Program-made: the position numbers and the translations under genes
NCBI GenBank assembly: GCA_031460455.1
Contig: JAVKTQ010000009.1
Coordinates: 1-64,000 of the forward strand
Direction of reading: 5' to 3'
DNA: 64,000 nucleotides
Origin: Sporomusaceae bacterium
GTDB taxonomy: Bacteria; Bacillota; Negativicutes; Sporomusales; UBA7701
Part shown: positions 31,726-40,322 of the stretch, piece by piece
How positions within the stretch are numbered: the first letter of the stretch is position 1
How the letters are laid out: each line of letters begins with the position of its first letter
The notes under the pieces: model-generated
Seen by the model: the letters and a program-made list of their open reading frames with translations, nothing else
Told to the model about the DNA's origin: nothing
Databases searched by the model: none

Positions 31726-31926
31726 ATGGCCAAATACTCGACTCCTTTCTATCTCGTCGCCGCAATAACGGCAATCGTGATCCTCAGTTCCTCGCTTGAT
31801 ATTCTTGACGCTATTTTCGGCACAAAAATGGCCGCCTACAGTGGCATATGGCTTGCCTTGGCGGCGACGGCACTTTTCATAGCCTATCTGGTATATGCCT
31901 ATAAAATCTGGAAAAGGAAGAAATAG
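31726..31926 (+). CDS. Small two-helix membrane protein (66 aa)
   Basis: The sequence has two hydrophobic segments (about 8-24 and 36-60) and a Lys/Arg-rich end (YKIWKRKK), placing the C-terminus in the cytoplasm. ATG follows CCGGAAAGGAAACTGAA. It is 36 bases after the DUF2284 stop and just before a strong terminator, so it is the last gene of that unit. Family unrecognised. Confidence 0.65.
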   Translation: MAKYSTPFYLVAAITAIVILSSSLDILDAIFGTKMAAYSGIWLALAATALFIAYLVYAYKIWKRKK

Positions 31927-31938
31927 ACATCATAGCGA

Positions 31939-31970
31939 AAGCCACGGTCCCCTAGGGACCGTGGCTTATT
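31939..31970. terminator. Shared terminator of two convergent units
   Basis: GCCACGGTCC and GGACCGTGGC form a ten-base-pair stem with A-rich and T-rich flanks. It separates the 66-residue gene from the binding-protein gene on the other strand. Confidence 0.8.
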
Positions 31971-31971
31971 A

Positions 31972-33162
31972 TTATGGTTTGAGCATCCTGTAAGGAAATG
32001 ACTGCCCCTCTATCATCCGGTACACAGTCACAGATTTCACCACATTGTGGTCGGCTGCGTCGATACGGATCGTCCCCAGCAACCCTTCGGCCTCAATACC
32101 TTCCAGGGCGGCCCGCACGCTTTCTGGATCGGCGTTGCCGGCCTTTCTTATCGCCTCCACGAGAACGACTGCCGCTTCATAACCCATTGCCGCCTCAGAC
32201 CCTGGCGGGCGTTTATATTCCTTCTCAAACGCTTCAAAGAACTTGTCAACCTTAGGTAACACTTTACTTGCGGCGTACTGGTAAAAAAAATAGATATCAT
32301 TAAGCGCTTCCTCGCCTGCGTAAGCCGCTATCCGTGGCGAGTCCCACATATCAGGCCCCAGCAGCGAAGCGCCTATGCCGCTCTCGCGCAAGCCTCGGAT
32401 GGTTTGCCCTGCCTCGCGATAATTCAGCGGAATGAAGACAACCTCGGGCTCGGCTTGCCGGATCTGGGCGACATATTCCTGTGAAGCTTCCTCGCCACTG
32501 CCGATCTGCTCTTTGGCGACAATTTTTCCCCCGAAGGCCGCGAAAACCTGTTCGAAAGCAGTCGCCATCATGCGAGAAAAATCTGCTTTATCGTTATAGA
32601 CGATCGCGGCTTTCTTAGCCCCCAGCTCTTCAAACGCGAACCTGGCCATATAGCCGGCCTGCTTATTATCCGAGAAACACGTCAGGAAAGCATAAGGCTT
32701 TACCTTGCCATCGCTCCCCGTCAGCATAAAACCACCGGCCGTGGGGCTTACCAAAGGTATCCGGTTCTGTTCGGCAATCACATAGGCCGACGATGTATTG
32801 GCAATAGTTAGGCAGCCTAATACCGCCGATACATTCCCCCTGGCGGCCAGGCTTTTCATCACGACCGCTGCCTTTGCTTTGTCGGAGGCGTTATCAAGAG
32901 GTACGAACTCAATCTTGCGGCCAAGCACCCCGCCGGCATCGTTGACTTCTTTGAAGGCCAATTTAGCGCCCATAACCACCATTTCGCCGAAATAGGCGTA
33001 ACGCCCGCTGAGGTCGAAGTTGCCGCCGATGCGTATGGGATCAGCGGCAGGGCTTGTTGGTGCTGCCGGAGCGGCGCCAACCGGGGATAAGCCGGATAAA
33101 GCAACAAATATTACGGCTGTCAATAAAGAGAAGAAACAAGAATACAAACGACTTTTCCGCAT
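31972..33162 (-). CDS. LivJ-type ABC substrate-binding protein (orphan)
   Basis: The 396-residue precursor has a signal peptide (LLTAVIFVALSGLSPVGA) and a type-I periplasmic-binding fold: IRIGGNFDLSGRYAYFGEMV, FKEVNDAGGVLGRKIEFVPL, VLGCLTIANTSSAYVIAEQN, and IVYNDKADFSRMMATAF. The family binds branched-chain amino acids, amides or aromatic acids outside the membrane. No LivHMGF genes are adjacent, so it may feed a transporter encoded elsewhere. ATG 33162 is preferred, preceded by GAGGGTGAAGGTG; an ATG or GTG further upstream gives an odd basic extension. Confidence 0.87.
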   Translation of the reverse strand: MRKSRLYSCFFSLLTAVIFVALSGLSPVGAAPAAPTSPAADPIRIGGNFDLSGRYAYFGEMVVMGAKLAFKEVNDAGGVLGRKIEFVPLDNASDKAKAAVVMKSLAARGNVSAVLGCLTIANTSSAYVIAEQNRIPLVSPTAGGFMLTGSDGKVKPYAFLTCFSDNKQAGYMARFAFEELGAKKAAIVYNDKADFSRMMATAFEQVFAAFGGKIVAKEQIGSGEEASQEYVAQIRQAEPEVVFIPLNYREAGQTIRGLRESGIGASLLGPDMWDSPRIAAYAGEEALNDIYFFYQYAASKVLPKVDKFFEAFEKEYKRPPGSEAAMGYEAAVVLVEAIRKAGNADPESVRAALEGIEAEGLLGTIRIDAADHNVVKSVTVYRMIEGQSFPYRMLKP

Positions 33163-33185
33163 CACCTTCACCCTCTTCCCCACCA

Positions 33186-34346
33186 TTACAATTCAACCCA
33201 ATGAGAGTTCAAAGGTTTGGCCTTGTTAGAATTTTGCTGGCTCGTAACGTCTGCCGGAAACCCCAAAATCGCATTTAATTTGGCCTGTAATTCCTCGGCC
33301 GATGGCTCACCAGGCACTGGTGTAATAATAGTCCGCCCGGCCAGCTTGAGAGTGCCGAACTCTACCGTGGCCGGGTCAGGTGGCCGCGGCTGCTGGTGGA
33401 AAACACGGGCAAGATTGCCGGCTACCAGATGCGCGCGCTCCTCAGCCAGCCGCGCCCCAATCGGCCGAGTATTCATCAGGAGCTGCCCTTTGACGTTCAC
33501 TGCCGTGCCGCTTACCGTAACATTATTACCTGAATAAGCAGTAAGTTTGGCGGAAAAATTCTCGATTCGCTGTTGATTTGTAGGGTGTGTACGGGGATTA
33601 AACAAGGCGCGCATCAAATCCGGCTTGTCGACATAATACGACTTCATCCGGACAAAAGCGGCGGCGGCTCCTCCCGGATTATAACCGGCGTTGACGGCGT
33701 ATTCGAAGCCGGTATTGTCGGCCTCGTACTCGAAGGGAACAGAATAACCGCTATTTTGCACGTGTAGAAGAATTAGACCGGCAAGTTGCAACTGATAATC
33801 TGGAATATATTCTCCATATCTTTTTGCGATTAGACTCGCGATGGTCCTTAACGGGAGCATGCCTTCGATCTGCCGCAAGGAGTGTTGTTTAGTGCCGTGG
33901 CCCATTTCGTGAGTCACGATAAAAGCGACCATATCCTCATTGAAGCCAAACTCATGAAAAACGCCCGCATTTATTCCGATAACATTGCCAACAGATCGAA
34001 AACCATTGATGGAACCATCGGGGATAACAAAATAGCTGGGCGGCCGGGCGAGAATCTCGCCGTTACCGGGTGCGGCGCCCACACGGGTGAAAACACGGTG
34101 CAGCATCTCGTTGGCGGCGTCGTCTCGGCTGACGCCGAATTTCTGTTTAGTATTTTGGAATACCTGATACTGCATGGTAAATTCGGTCTTTTTCATCATT
34201 TCGCGGACTAATGCATAAGTATTGACAGCGTCAAGCACGTCGAGAATAGCGTCGAAGGTGTCGGCCCGTGCCACAGTCGGTAATGCAAAGCCGAAACCGA
34301 GGTTGAAGGTTACGACAAAAGTGAGGATCACGCACAGTTTTTTCAT
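33186..34346 (-). CDS. Exported M48-family metalloprotease
   Basis: The 386-residue precursor has a signal peptide (KKLCVILTFVVTFNLGFGFA) and a zinc peptidase core with FIVTHEMGHGTKQHS (HExxH) and the third ligand in FEYEADNTGFEYAV. The C-terminal 100 residues are an additional domain without recognised motif. It resembles BepA/LoiP-type M48 proteases that act on periplasmic or outer-membrane proteins. ATG 34346 follows GGAGGTATCGCG. Its own promoter lies at 34386. The binding-protein gene follows 23 bases later. Confidence 0.9.
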   Translation of the reverse strand: MKKLCVILTFVVTFNLGFGFALPTVARADTFDAILDVLDAVNTYALVREMMKKTEFTMQYQVFQNTKQKFGVSRDDAANEMLHRVFTRVGAAPGNGEILARPPSYFVIPDGSINGFRSVGNVIGINAGVFHEFGFNEDMVAFIVTHEMGHGTKQHSLRQIEGMLPLRTIASLIAKRYGEYIPDYQLQLAGLILLHVQNSGYSVPFEYEADNTGFEYAVNAGYNPGGAAAAFVRMKSYYVDKPDLMRALFNPRTHPTNQQRIENFSAKLTAYSGNNVTVSGTAVNVKGQLLMNTRPIGARLAEERAHLVAGNLARVFHQQPRPPDPATVEFGTLKLAGRTIITPVPGEPSAEELQAKLNAILGFPADVTSQQNSNKAKPLNSHWVEL

Positions 34347-34385
34347 CGCGATACCTCCGAAAAGCTTGTCATTATTTGTAATTAA

Positions 34386-34415
34386 ATTATAGAACATATG
34401 TACGCTTGCTGTCAA
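34386..34415 (-). promoter_or_regulatory. Promoter of the M48 protease gene
   Basis: TTGACA (34410-34415) and TATAAT (34386-34391), 18 bases apart on the minus strand, 40 bases before the start codon. Confidence 0.7.
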
Positions 34416-34481
34416 TATGTGGTTTTATTGTTTATAATTCCCGATTAAATCTTTTTCAAAGTAGTCATGACACAACGGTCA

Positions 34482-34516
34482 AAAATAAAAAGGCCCAGGA
34501 ATAAAACTCCTGAGCC
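34482..34516 (-). terminator. Terminator after tRNA-Leu
   Basis: GGCTCAGGA and TCCTGGGCC pair on the minus strand, followed by TTTTTATTTTT. Confidence 0.8.
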
Positions 34517-34526
34517 ATCTCGTTAC

Positions 34527-34615
34527 TGGTGCCGGAGACCGGGGTCGAACCGGTACGGAGATTTCTCTCCGACGGATTTTAAGTCCGTTGCGTCTGCCTG
34601 TTCCGCCACTCCGGC
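34527..34615 (-). tRNA. tRNA-Leu (TAA)
   Basis: An 89-base class-II tRNA with acceptor GCCGGAG/CTCCGGC, encoded CCA (34527-34529), long variable arm (CGGAGAGAAATCTCCG) and anticodon loop CTTAAAA giving TAA. Confidence 0.95.
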
Positions 34616-34626
34616 GTGTATTAATA

Positions 34627-34650
34627 TCCCGGCAGCATCAGCTGCCGGGA
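34627..34650 (-). other. Hairpin in the tRNA-Leu leader
   Basis: TCCCGGCAGC and GCTGCCGGGA form a perfect ten-base-pair stem with loop TGAT, between the tRNA promoter and the tRNA. There is no T-run after it. Confidence 0.5.
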
Positions 34651-34660
34651 CAGCGTAATT

Positions 34661-34689
34661 ATTATACCGCAAATCCGTTTATCTGACAA
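34661..34689 (-). promoter_or_regulatory. Promoter of tRNA-Leu
   Basis: TTGTCA (34684-34689) and TATAAT (34661-34666) are 17 bases apart on the minus strand. Confidence 0.7.
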
Positions 34690-34742
34690 GAGTGCAGGAA
34701 GGTCCAACCCGAGGCAAAATAAGGCTCCGCAGTATGCGGCAC

Positions 34743-35834
34743 TTAAAAAGTCAGCCCGACGATAGCAATATCGTGGGTTTTGGTCAGATCAATAAACTGC
34801 CCGTCCTCGGTTTTCAGAACAGGGGAAGTCGGGTTGATAGTCGGCAGAAAAACGACCTTTGCCTTGCGCCCGTCGTTCAGCTTGACAGGGTTATTCATAA
34901 GATAATCGTTGATCCGCCGGACGAAGGTATCGCACACCGCAGGGTCAAGTCTGGTGAACATTTCACCCTTGACTGTTTCCACCATGTTGAACGGGTTGAG
35001 TCCGCCGGGCCCTTCGGCAATATGGCAAAGACGGTCGGCCACAGTGACGATGCGGGCGAACTGATTGATACCATCACCGGACAATGCCAGGGGGTAGCCG
35101 CTGCCGTCCCGGTACTCGTGATGCTGTGTGACGGCGGCGAGCACGTTGGGCGGCAACCCGGGAACATCCCGGAGTAGCTCGTAGGCAAGCAGAACATGTT
35201 TCCTAAGCATTTCCTGGCGTTCGGGAGTGGGGTCGTTATCTATTATCAGGCTGCGCGGCATCCTTATTTTGCCAATATCATGGATGAGACCGGCGAGAAC
35301 GACTTCATCAATTACGGCAGGCGCCAGTTCCATCCACGACGCCAACATCCCGGAAAGAGCAGCGACCGATACTGAATGGCGCTCAAGATAGTCTCGGTCG
35401 CGGTTGACGGTTATTCTGAACAGCAGTCGGTTTACAGCCTCGGCGGGCTGAACGAGATGGCGGGCGACTTTAGAGGAAATTTGCCGGCAACCGGCCGTTT
35501 CGAAAGTACCTCCAGATCTTAACGCTTCAAAAAAGTCGGTTACATTGAACAACGCTTCTTCCAAGTTGCAGGTGAAATTGATTACCTTCTTCGCCATCGC
35601 ATCCGGCAGGATTTCCAGTACCGGATCGATTACCGCGGGAGGCGGAGTCAGCAGTTCGGCTTCCGAAGTTTCCGCGATCATAATAAAGGCGATATCCCAA
35701 TTCTGAATTAGGCGGATAGCTTGCTCGGTAAGCTGGCTGCCGGCTGGAATAAGAATCTGCCTGCCATCGTTGGAGAATACCGGTTCCGCGGTTATCATGC
35801 CTGGCTGCAGATCAAAGGATATTAATTTCCGCAC
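34743..35834 (-). CDS. HD-GYP domain protein (cyclic-di-GMP phosphodiesterase family)
   Basis: The 363-residue protein has an N-terminal region of about 140 residues that I do not recognise and an HD-GYP domain with ERHSVSVAALSGMLASWM, AGLIHDIGKIRMPRSLI, HVLLAYELLRDVPGLP, QHHEYRDGSGYPLALSGDGI and RIVTVADRLCHI. The HDIGK and HHE..DGSGYP motifs are intact, so hydrolysis of c-di-GMP or cGAMP in the cytoplasm is plausible. No receiver domain is fused. The start is GTG 35834 after GGAGGCTTTCGC. A cheY gene lies 600 bases away across the tRNA cluster. Confidence 0.9.
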   Translation of the reverse strand: MRKLISFDLQPGMITAEPVFSNDGRQILIPAGSQLTEQAIRLIQNWDIAFIMIAETSEAELLTPPPAVIDPVLEILPDAMAKKVINFTCNLEEALFNVTDFFEALRSGGTFETAGCRQISSKVARHLVQPAEAVNRLLFRITVNRDRDYLERHSVSVAALSGMLASWMELAPAVIDEVVLAGLIHDIGKIRMPRSLIIDNDPTPERQEMLRKHVLLAYELLRDVPGLPPNVLAAVTQHHEYRDGSGYPLALSGDGINQFARIVTVADRLCHIAEGPGGLNPFNMVETVKGEMFTRLDPAVCDTFVRRINDYLMNNPVKLNDGRKAKVVFLPTINPTSPVLKTEDGQFIDLTKTHDIAIVGLTF

Positions 35835-35991
35835 GCGAAAGCCTCCTCAGAGTAGGAGTGGTTAGCGTCTCTTGCCGTACCAAAACGTTCTCGGAGCAAA
35901 AAAAAGCCTGCCAACATAATATCGTGGAAATAATAAGAAAAGTTAAGTCTTAAACACTATATTTAGTTGATTCTGTCAAAAAAAGCATAAT

Positions 35992-36016
35992 AAAACCACC
36001 CGTCGCGGGTGGTTTT
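35992..36016 (-). terminator. Terminator of the tRNA operon
   Basis: AAAACCACCCG and CGGGTGGTTTT form an 11-bp stem directly after tRNA-Cys. Confidence 0.85.
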
Positions 36017-36021
36017 CCTTT

Positions 36022-36096
<75 letters not shown>

Positions 36097-36102
36097 AGAT
36101 AA

Positions 36103-36177
36103 TGGAGCGGAAAACGAGATTCGAACTCGCGACCCTCGCCTTGGCAAGGCGATGCTCTACCACTGAGCTACTTCCGC
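36103..36177 (-). tRNA. tRNA-Gly (GCC)
   Basis: A 75-base cloverleaf with acceptor GCGGAAG, encoded CCA (36103-36105) and anticodon loop TTGCCAA giving GCC. Confidence 0.95.
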
Positions 36178-36182
36178 ATGAA

Positions 36183-36258
<76 letters not shown>

Positions 36259-36271
36259 AAAAAAATATAAA

Positions 36272-36348
36272 TGGCGACCCCGATCGGATTTGAACCGACG
36301 ATCTCCGCCGTGACAGGGCGGCATGTTAGACCACTACACCACGGGGCC
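36272..36348 (-). tRNA. tRNA-Asp (GTC)
   Basis: A 77-base cloverleaf with acceptor GGCCCCG, encoded CCA (36272-36274) and anticodon loop CTGTCAC giving GTC. It is first in the tRNA operon. Confidence 0.95.
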
Positions 36349-36367
36349 GTTTGAAACTGCATTATTT

Positions 36368-36396
36368 AGTATATATGATTCAAGTTTACCTGTCAA
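36368..36396 (-). promoter_or_regulatory. Promoter of the Asp-Phe-Gly-Cys tRNA operon
   Basis: TTGACA (36391-36396) and TATACT (36368-36373), 17 bases apart on the minus strand, about 20 bases before tRNA-Asp. Confidence 0.8.
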
Positions 36397-36454
36397 TGAG
36401 CCACAAAATGGATAATACCATGTTACATAACTAATGTCAATAGATTGCTGCCGG

Positions 36455-36817
36455 TTACTTTGCCAGAATGCCTGCTACAGTCTTCACTACCTGTTCCTCC
36501 ACAAACGGTTTGACAATGAAATCGAGCGCACCTGCGGCAATGGCTTCGCGAAGTATCGGCTGCTGCCCGATAGCAGTAACCATAACGATTTTCGCTTTTT
36601 TATCCTTACCGCAGATCAGCTTGACCGCTTCGATACCGTCGCACTCGGGCATGGTTATGTCCATTGTTGTAAGATCAGGCTTATAGCGGCGATATTTCTC
36701 CACAGCCTCGTTTCCATTGGCAGCTTCGGCAACCACTTCGTGGCCCATATTGCTCAGAACCCGCGTGAGCAACATCCGCATAAAGGCCGAATCGTCGCAA
36801 ACCAATATTCTAGCCAC
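36455..36817 (-). CDS. cheY: Single-domain CheY-like response regulator
   Basis: The 120-residue receiver domain has the acidic pair in ILVCDDSAFMRMLL, the phosphoacceptor Asp in PDLTTMDITMPECDG, the conserved Thr in VMVTAIGQ and the Lys in DFIVKPF. The sequence is close to chemotaxis CheY, which binds the flagellar switch, but no other chemotaxis gene is here. GTG 36817 has AAGGAG seven bases upstream, inside the thiD end; ATG 36823 overlaps the thiD stop as ATGA but is too close to the site. It is the last gene of the unknown-thiD-cheY operon. Confidence 0.88.
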   Translation of the reverse strand: MARILVCDDSAFMRMLLTRVLSNMGHEVVAEAANGNEAVEKYRRYKPDLTTMDITMPECDGIEAVKLICGKDKKAKIVMVTAIGQQPILREAIAAGALDFIVKPFVEEQVVKTVAGILAK

Positions 36818-36819
36818 AT

Positions 36820-37632
36820 TCATTCTCCTTCGCTTGCCACGCCTGCCTGGGAATAAAGCTCATAGAAATGGTGTGTCGGCCCGACGCCTTTTCCTAGAGG
36901 AAACCCGTGTGTGATTGCAACGGTGATATAGCGTTTGGCCGCCGTGACGGCCTCGAAGACAGACATGCCTTTGGCCAGACCAGCGGCGATGGCGGATGAG
37001 AAAGTGCAGCCTGTTCCGTGAGTATGCTTGGTCTCAATACGTTTATTGGCAAGAACGGCAAACTCGACGCCGTCATAAAAAAGATCGCAGGCCGCTCCAG
37101 GCAAATGTCCGCCTTTCACCACCACGTACTTCGGCCCCATAGCCTTGATGACGATTGCCGCCCGTTCCATCGCTGCGCGGTCGCCCACAGGAAAGCCGAC
37201 GATCTCGGCTGCTTCATGGAGATTGGGTGTTACCACATCGGCGACGGGAAACAAATACCGGATAAGAGCATCGACCGCCTCGGGTTTCAAGAGACGACTA
37301 CCGCTTTTGGCAACCATCACCGGATCGACGACAATGTTCGTGGCGCCGTGCCTGACGAGCGCGCCGGCGACAACACGGGTAATAGCGGCGCTCGACAACA
37401 TGCCGACCTTCACCGCTCCCACCGGAATATCCTCATAAACCGCTGCAATCTGGTCGACGATTATTTCCTCATCCAGTTCGCGAATATTGGTCACGCCACA
37501 CGTATTTTGCGCCGTAATAGCGGTAATCACGCTCATGCCGAAGACGCCAAGGGCGGAAAAGGTTTTGAGGTCTGCCTGAATCCCGGCGCCGCCGCTTGAA
37601 TCCGAGCCTGCGACCGTAAGTGCTGTTTTCAT
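36820..37632 (-). CDS. thiD: Hydroxymethylpyrimidine/phosphomethylpyrimidine kinase
   Basis: The 270-residue ribokinase-fold enzyme phosphorylates HMP and HMP-P for thiamine synthesis in the cytoplasm. Motifs are VAGSDSSGGAGIQADLKTFS, VITAITAQNT, VDPVMVAKSGSRLL and HGTGCTFSSAIAAGLA with the catalytic Asp/Cys anion hole. Some members act on pyridoxine instead. No TPP riboswitch is visible upstream, and no other thi gene is adjacent. ATG 37632 follows GAGAAGGCTAATC and starts two bases after the preceding gene. Confidence 0.93.
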   Translation of the reverse strand: MKTALTVAGSDSSGGAGIQADLKTFSALGVFGMSVITAITAQNTCGVTNIRELDEEIIVDQIAAVYEDIPVGAVKVGMLSSAAITRVVAGALVRHGATNIVVDPVMVAKSGSRLLKPEAVDALIRYLFPVADVVTPNLHEAAEIVGFPVGDRAAMERAAIVIKAMGPKYVVVKGGHLPGAACDLFYDGVEFAVLANKRIETKHTHGTGCTFSSAIAAGLAKGMSVFEAVTAAKRYITVAITHGFPLGKGVGPTHHFYELYSQAGVASEGE

Positions 37633-37634
37633 GA

Positions 37635-38309
37635 TTAGCCTTCTCCCTCTGAATGTGCGATGCGGCCGCGCAGATCGGCCAACGCGGGCCTCAGTTCACG
37701 GTCTATTTTTGCGGCCAGCTCGCCAAGATCTCGCGTATCGAAAGTGCCGATCATATGCGGCGTTTGCCGCAAGCGGATCTGGCCGAAAAACTCGTCTCGG
37801 TAGACGTTGTAACTTATGCTGAGGTTGCTGGCGGCGGCAAAATCGCTGTAATCAAGAATAATATACGATCCGTTGACCGTCTTCAGCGGCTGCCGCGGCG
37901 TAATAAATAAGCGGAATCCGGCCACCTCGCCGGCCAGTTGTTCACTGTACGGCCATTCAAGGATCTTCTTTGCCCGGAAGATGCTCTCGTACTGCTGTCC
38001 GCCGCTCAGATCGACAAGAGCAGCCGCCAGCTTTGCGGTCAAAATCCTCTCCAGGCTCGCCAGGTCGGGACAGATAAAGCTGACATCGTAAAACTCGTTG
38101 AGCCCCACCGCCACCCTCGCCAGAAAATCCTTCGTCGCCCGGTCGTAAACGACGGAGAAGCTTCGCAGCTCCTCCGCATTCCGGTAGGAAAAAACGTTAT
38201 ACTGTACCCCGTCCTCGGCAAGGTCGAGGCTCAGGGAAAAACTGGCCTGGTTCGCCGGAAGTTGGTGTATGAACGGCCATTCATTTACTTGCGCGATTAT
38301 CTCTTTCAT
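37635..38309 (-). CDS. Unknown protein upstream of thiD (224 aa)
   Basis: The protein is a soluble alpha/beta sequence with aromatic-rich strands (YNVFSYRNAEELRSFSVVYD, ISYNVYRDEFFGQIRLRQ). Two similar halves may exist, each with a W-P-[FY] motif near its start (NEWPFIHQL and LEWPYSEQL), suggesting an internal duplication. I do not recognise the family and see no catalytic motif. ATG 38309 is preferred, with GGATGG five bases upstream, over ATG 38318. It is the first gene of the thiD-cheY operon. Confidence 0.7.
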   Translation of the reverse strand: MKEIIAQVNEWPFIHQLPANQASFSLSLDLAEDGVQYNVFSYRNAEELRSFSVVYDRATKDFLARVAVGLNEFYDVSFICPDLASLERILTAKLAAALVDLSGGQQYESIFRAKKILEWPYSEQLAGEVAGFRLFITPRQPLKTVNGSYIILDYSDFAAASNLSISYNVYRDEFFGQIRLRQTPHMIGTFDTRDLGELAAKIDRELRPALADLRGRIAHSEGEG

Positions 38310-38438
38310 TGCTACCATCCATTTCTGCTTTCAAGCTATATTATGGCCGACAAATCAAAAACCTGCAAGGGCTGTAACCAAAAAACGCCGGGGAGAATAT
38401 CGTGTACTATTCGAAAATGCAGTCGTGGAGGGTTGCTT

Positions 38439-39512
38439 ATGAAGAGAAAAACAGGCGTTATCCTGGCCGTATTCCTGGCCCTAACCTTGATAATCGTCGG
38501 CTGCGGCCAGCCTCAAACCGCCCCGGCAGCAGCCAAAGGCCCGGCCTGGGCGCCGGCGCTCTTGCCGCTACAGCAGGAAACGGTTGTCAAGGTTGGCATG
38601 AAACAGGTCGTCTCCGATTCCGGTGTCCTGATCGGCATGGCCAAAGGCTACTATAAAGATCTGGGCATCAAAATCGAGCCTGTCCAGTTCAATACCGGCC
38701 AGGAAATGATCAACGCCCTGGCGGCCGGGCAGCTCGACGTGGGCGCCACCGTAACCGCATCCGGCCTGTTTAACGCCATGTCCCGCGACATCCCCGTAAA
38801 AATCGTCGCCGACAAAGGCATCAACGTCCCCGGCAAAGGGTACTACCGTCTCGTCATCCGCAAGGACCTCGTCGGCGCCATCAACGACTTCGCCGACCTG
38901 CGCAGCCGGAAGATCGCCGTCGTCGGCACCGCTTCGCTTGATGAAATCGCTCTCGACCGCGTCCTCAACAAGGGCGGCATGTCCACCAAAGACGTCGACC
39001 TGCAAGTCATCCGCTCCTTCCCCGATATGCTTGTCTCCCTGGGCAATAAAAGCATCGACGCCGCCATGGTCATCGAGCCCTTCATCGCCGTAGGCATCGC
39101 CAAAGGCATCGTCGACCCCTGGAAAGACCCAGCCGAATACGACCCTGACGCCCAGACCGCCCTGTTGGTCTTCGGCACGAGCATGACAACCCGGCCGGAC
39201 GTCGCCAACCGTTTCATGACTGCCTACGTTAAATCCCACCGCGACTACAACGATGCTTTCTTCAAGGACAAAGGCAAAAAAGAGCTCATCGATCTCCTGT
39301 GCAAATACTCGGTCGTCAAAGACCCTGTCATGTACGAAAAAATGTTCCCTGTAGGCCTTAACCCTGACGGCTACCTGCGCATGAAAGGCATCGAAATGGA
39401 CCTGGCCTGGTATAAACAGCGCAACCTTTTGAAAACCGACATCAAACTCCAGGAAGTCGTTGATAACAAGTACGTCGATTTTGCCCTAAACGTACTCGGC
39501 AAATACAAGTAA
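38439..39512 (+). CDS. SsuA/TauA-type ABC substrate-binding lipoprotein
   Basis: The 357-residue precursor has a lipoprotein signal with lipobox LIIVGC and an NMT1/SsuA-like binding fold (VLIGMAKGYYKDLGIKIEPV, ALAAGQLDVGATVTASGLFN, IAVVGTASLDEIALDRVL, SIDAAMVIEPFIAVGIAKG). Such proteins bind sulfonates, taurine, nitrate or pyrimidine precursors outside the membrane. ATG 38439 follows GGAGGGTTGCTT. The permease and ATPase genes follow within 22 and 17 bases, forming a complete importer. Confidence 0.9.
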   Translation: MKRKTGVILAVFLALTLIIVGCGQPQTAPAAAKGPAWAPALLPLQQETVVKVGMKQVVSDSGVLIGMAKGYYKDLGIKIEPVQFNTGQEMINALAAGQLDVGATVTASGLFNAMSRDIPVKIVADKGINVPGKGYYRLVIRKDLVGAINDFADLRSRKIAVVGTASLDEIALDRVLNKGGMSTKDVDLQVIRSFPDMLVSLGNKSIDAAMVIEPFIAVGIAKGIVDPWKDPAEYDPDAQTALLVFGTSMTTRPDVANRFMTAYVKSHRDYNDAFFKDKGKKELIDLLCKYSVVKDPVMYEKMFPVGLNPDGYLRMKGIEMDLAWYKQRNLLKTDIKLQEVVDNKYVDFALNVLGKYK

Positions 39513-39534
39513 CCAGCTCCGGGAGGTGGCGTGT

Positions 39535-40305
39535 ATGGCAAAACTCCCTAACGGCGGCCTGTTCATCCGCGTCGTCTCCGTCCTGTCGCCGCTGACCTTG
39601 CTTATCGCCTGGGAAATCCTCGCCCGTGTCAATGCCATCGACACTAGGCTTTTCTCCAGTCCCAGCCTCATCATCCAGGCGTTCGTTCCTCTCCTGTTCT
39701 CGGGAGAGCTGATCTACAACACTGCCGTAAGCGTCCAGCGCGTCATCCTCGGCTTCATAGTCGGAGCCGTGCCGGGGATCATCCTCGGCATCAGTATGGG
39801 GTTATCGCCCTTCGTCCGTTCGGCCGTCGAGCCGATGATCGCCGCTACATACCCCATCCCCAAGCTGGCCATCATGCCCCTCATCCTCCTCGTCTTCGGC
39901 CTGGGCGAAACCTCGAAAGTCTTTACCATCGCCATCGGCGTCTTCTACCTCGTCGTTATCAACACCATGGCCGGCGTGCTCGACATCGACAAAATCTACC
40001 TCGACGTCGCCCGCAACTACGGGGCTAACCGGCGGGACTTCTATCTCACCGTCGCCTTCCCCGGCGCCCTGCCGATGATCTTCGCCGGCCTCAAACTTGG
40101 GATGGGTATGGCTCTCATCCTTATCGTCGCCGCCGAGTTATCGGCCGCCAAGGCCGGCGTAGGGTGGATGATATGGCGCGCTTACGACATGTTCGACATT
40201 GAGCAGATGTTCGTCGCCTTAATAGTCCTCTCCGTCCTCGGCTACATCTTCTCGCTGCTCCTCGACGCCGTCGAACGCTGGATCGTCCCCTGGAAACAAA
40301 CTTGA
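39535..40305 (+). CDS. SsuC/TauC-type ABC permease
   Basis: The 256-residue protein has six membrane helices and the binding-protein-dependent permease motif with the EAA-like loop (YLDVARNYGANRRDFYLTVAFPGALP in two pieces). Its helix content and GVGWMIWRAYDMFDIEQMF segment fit the sulfonate/nitrate permease group. ATG 39535 follows GGGAGGTGGCGTGT. It partners with the lipoprotein and ATPase. Confidence 0.9.
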   Translation: MAKLPNGGLFIRVVSVLSPLTLLIAWEILARVNAIDTRLFSSPSLIIQAFVPLLFSGELIYNTAVSVQRVILGFIVGAVPGIILGISMGLSPFVRSAVEPMIAATYPIPKLAIMPLILLVFGLGETSKVFTIAIGVFYLVVINTMAGVLDIDKIYLDVARNYGANRRDFYLTVAFPGALPMIFAGLKLGMGMALILIVAAELSAAKAGVGWMIWRAYDMFDIEQMFVALIVLSVLGYIFSLLLDAVERWIVPWKQT

Positions 40306-40322
40306 CCGGGAGGTGCCACGCC

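Noticed and set aside
38310-38438. Possible TPP riboswitch upstream of the thiD operon
   Set aside because: The characteristic TPP blocks are absent.
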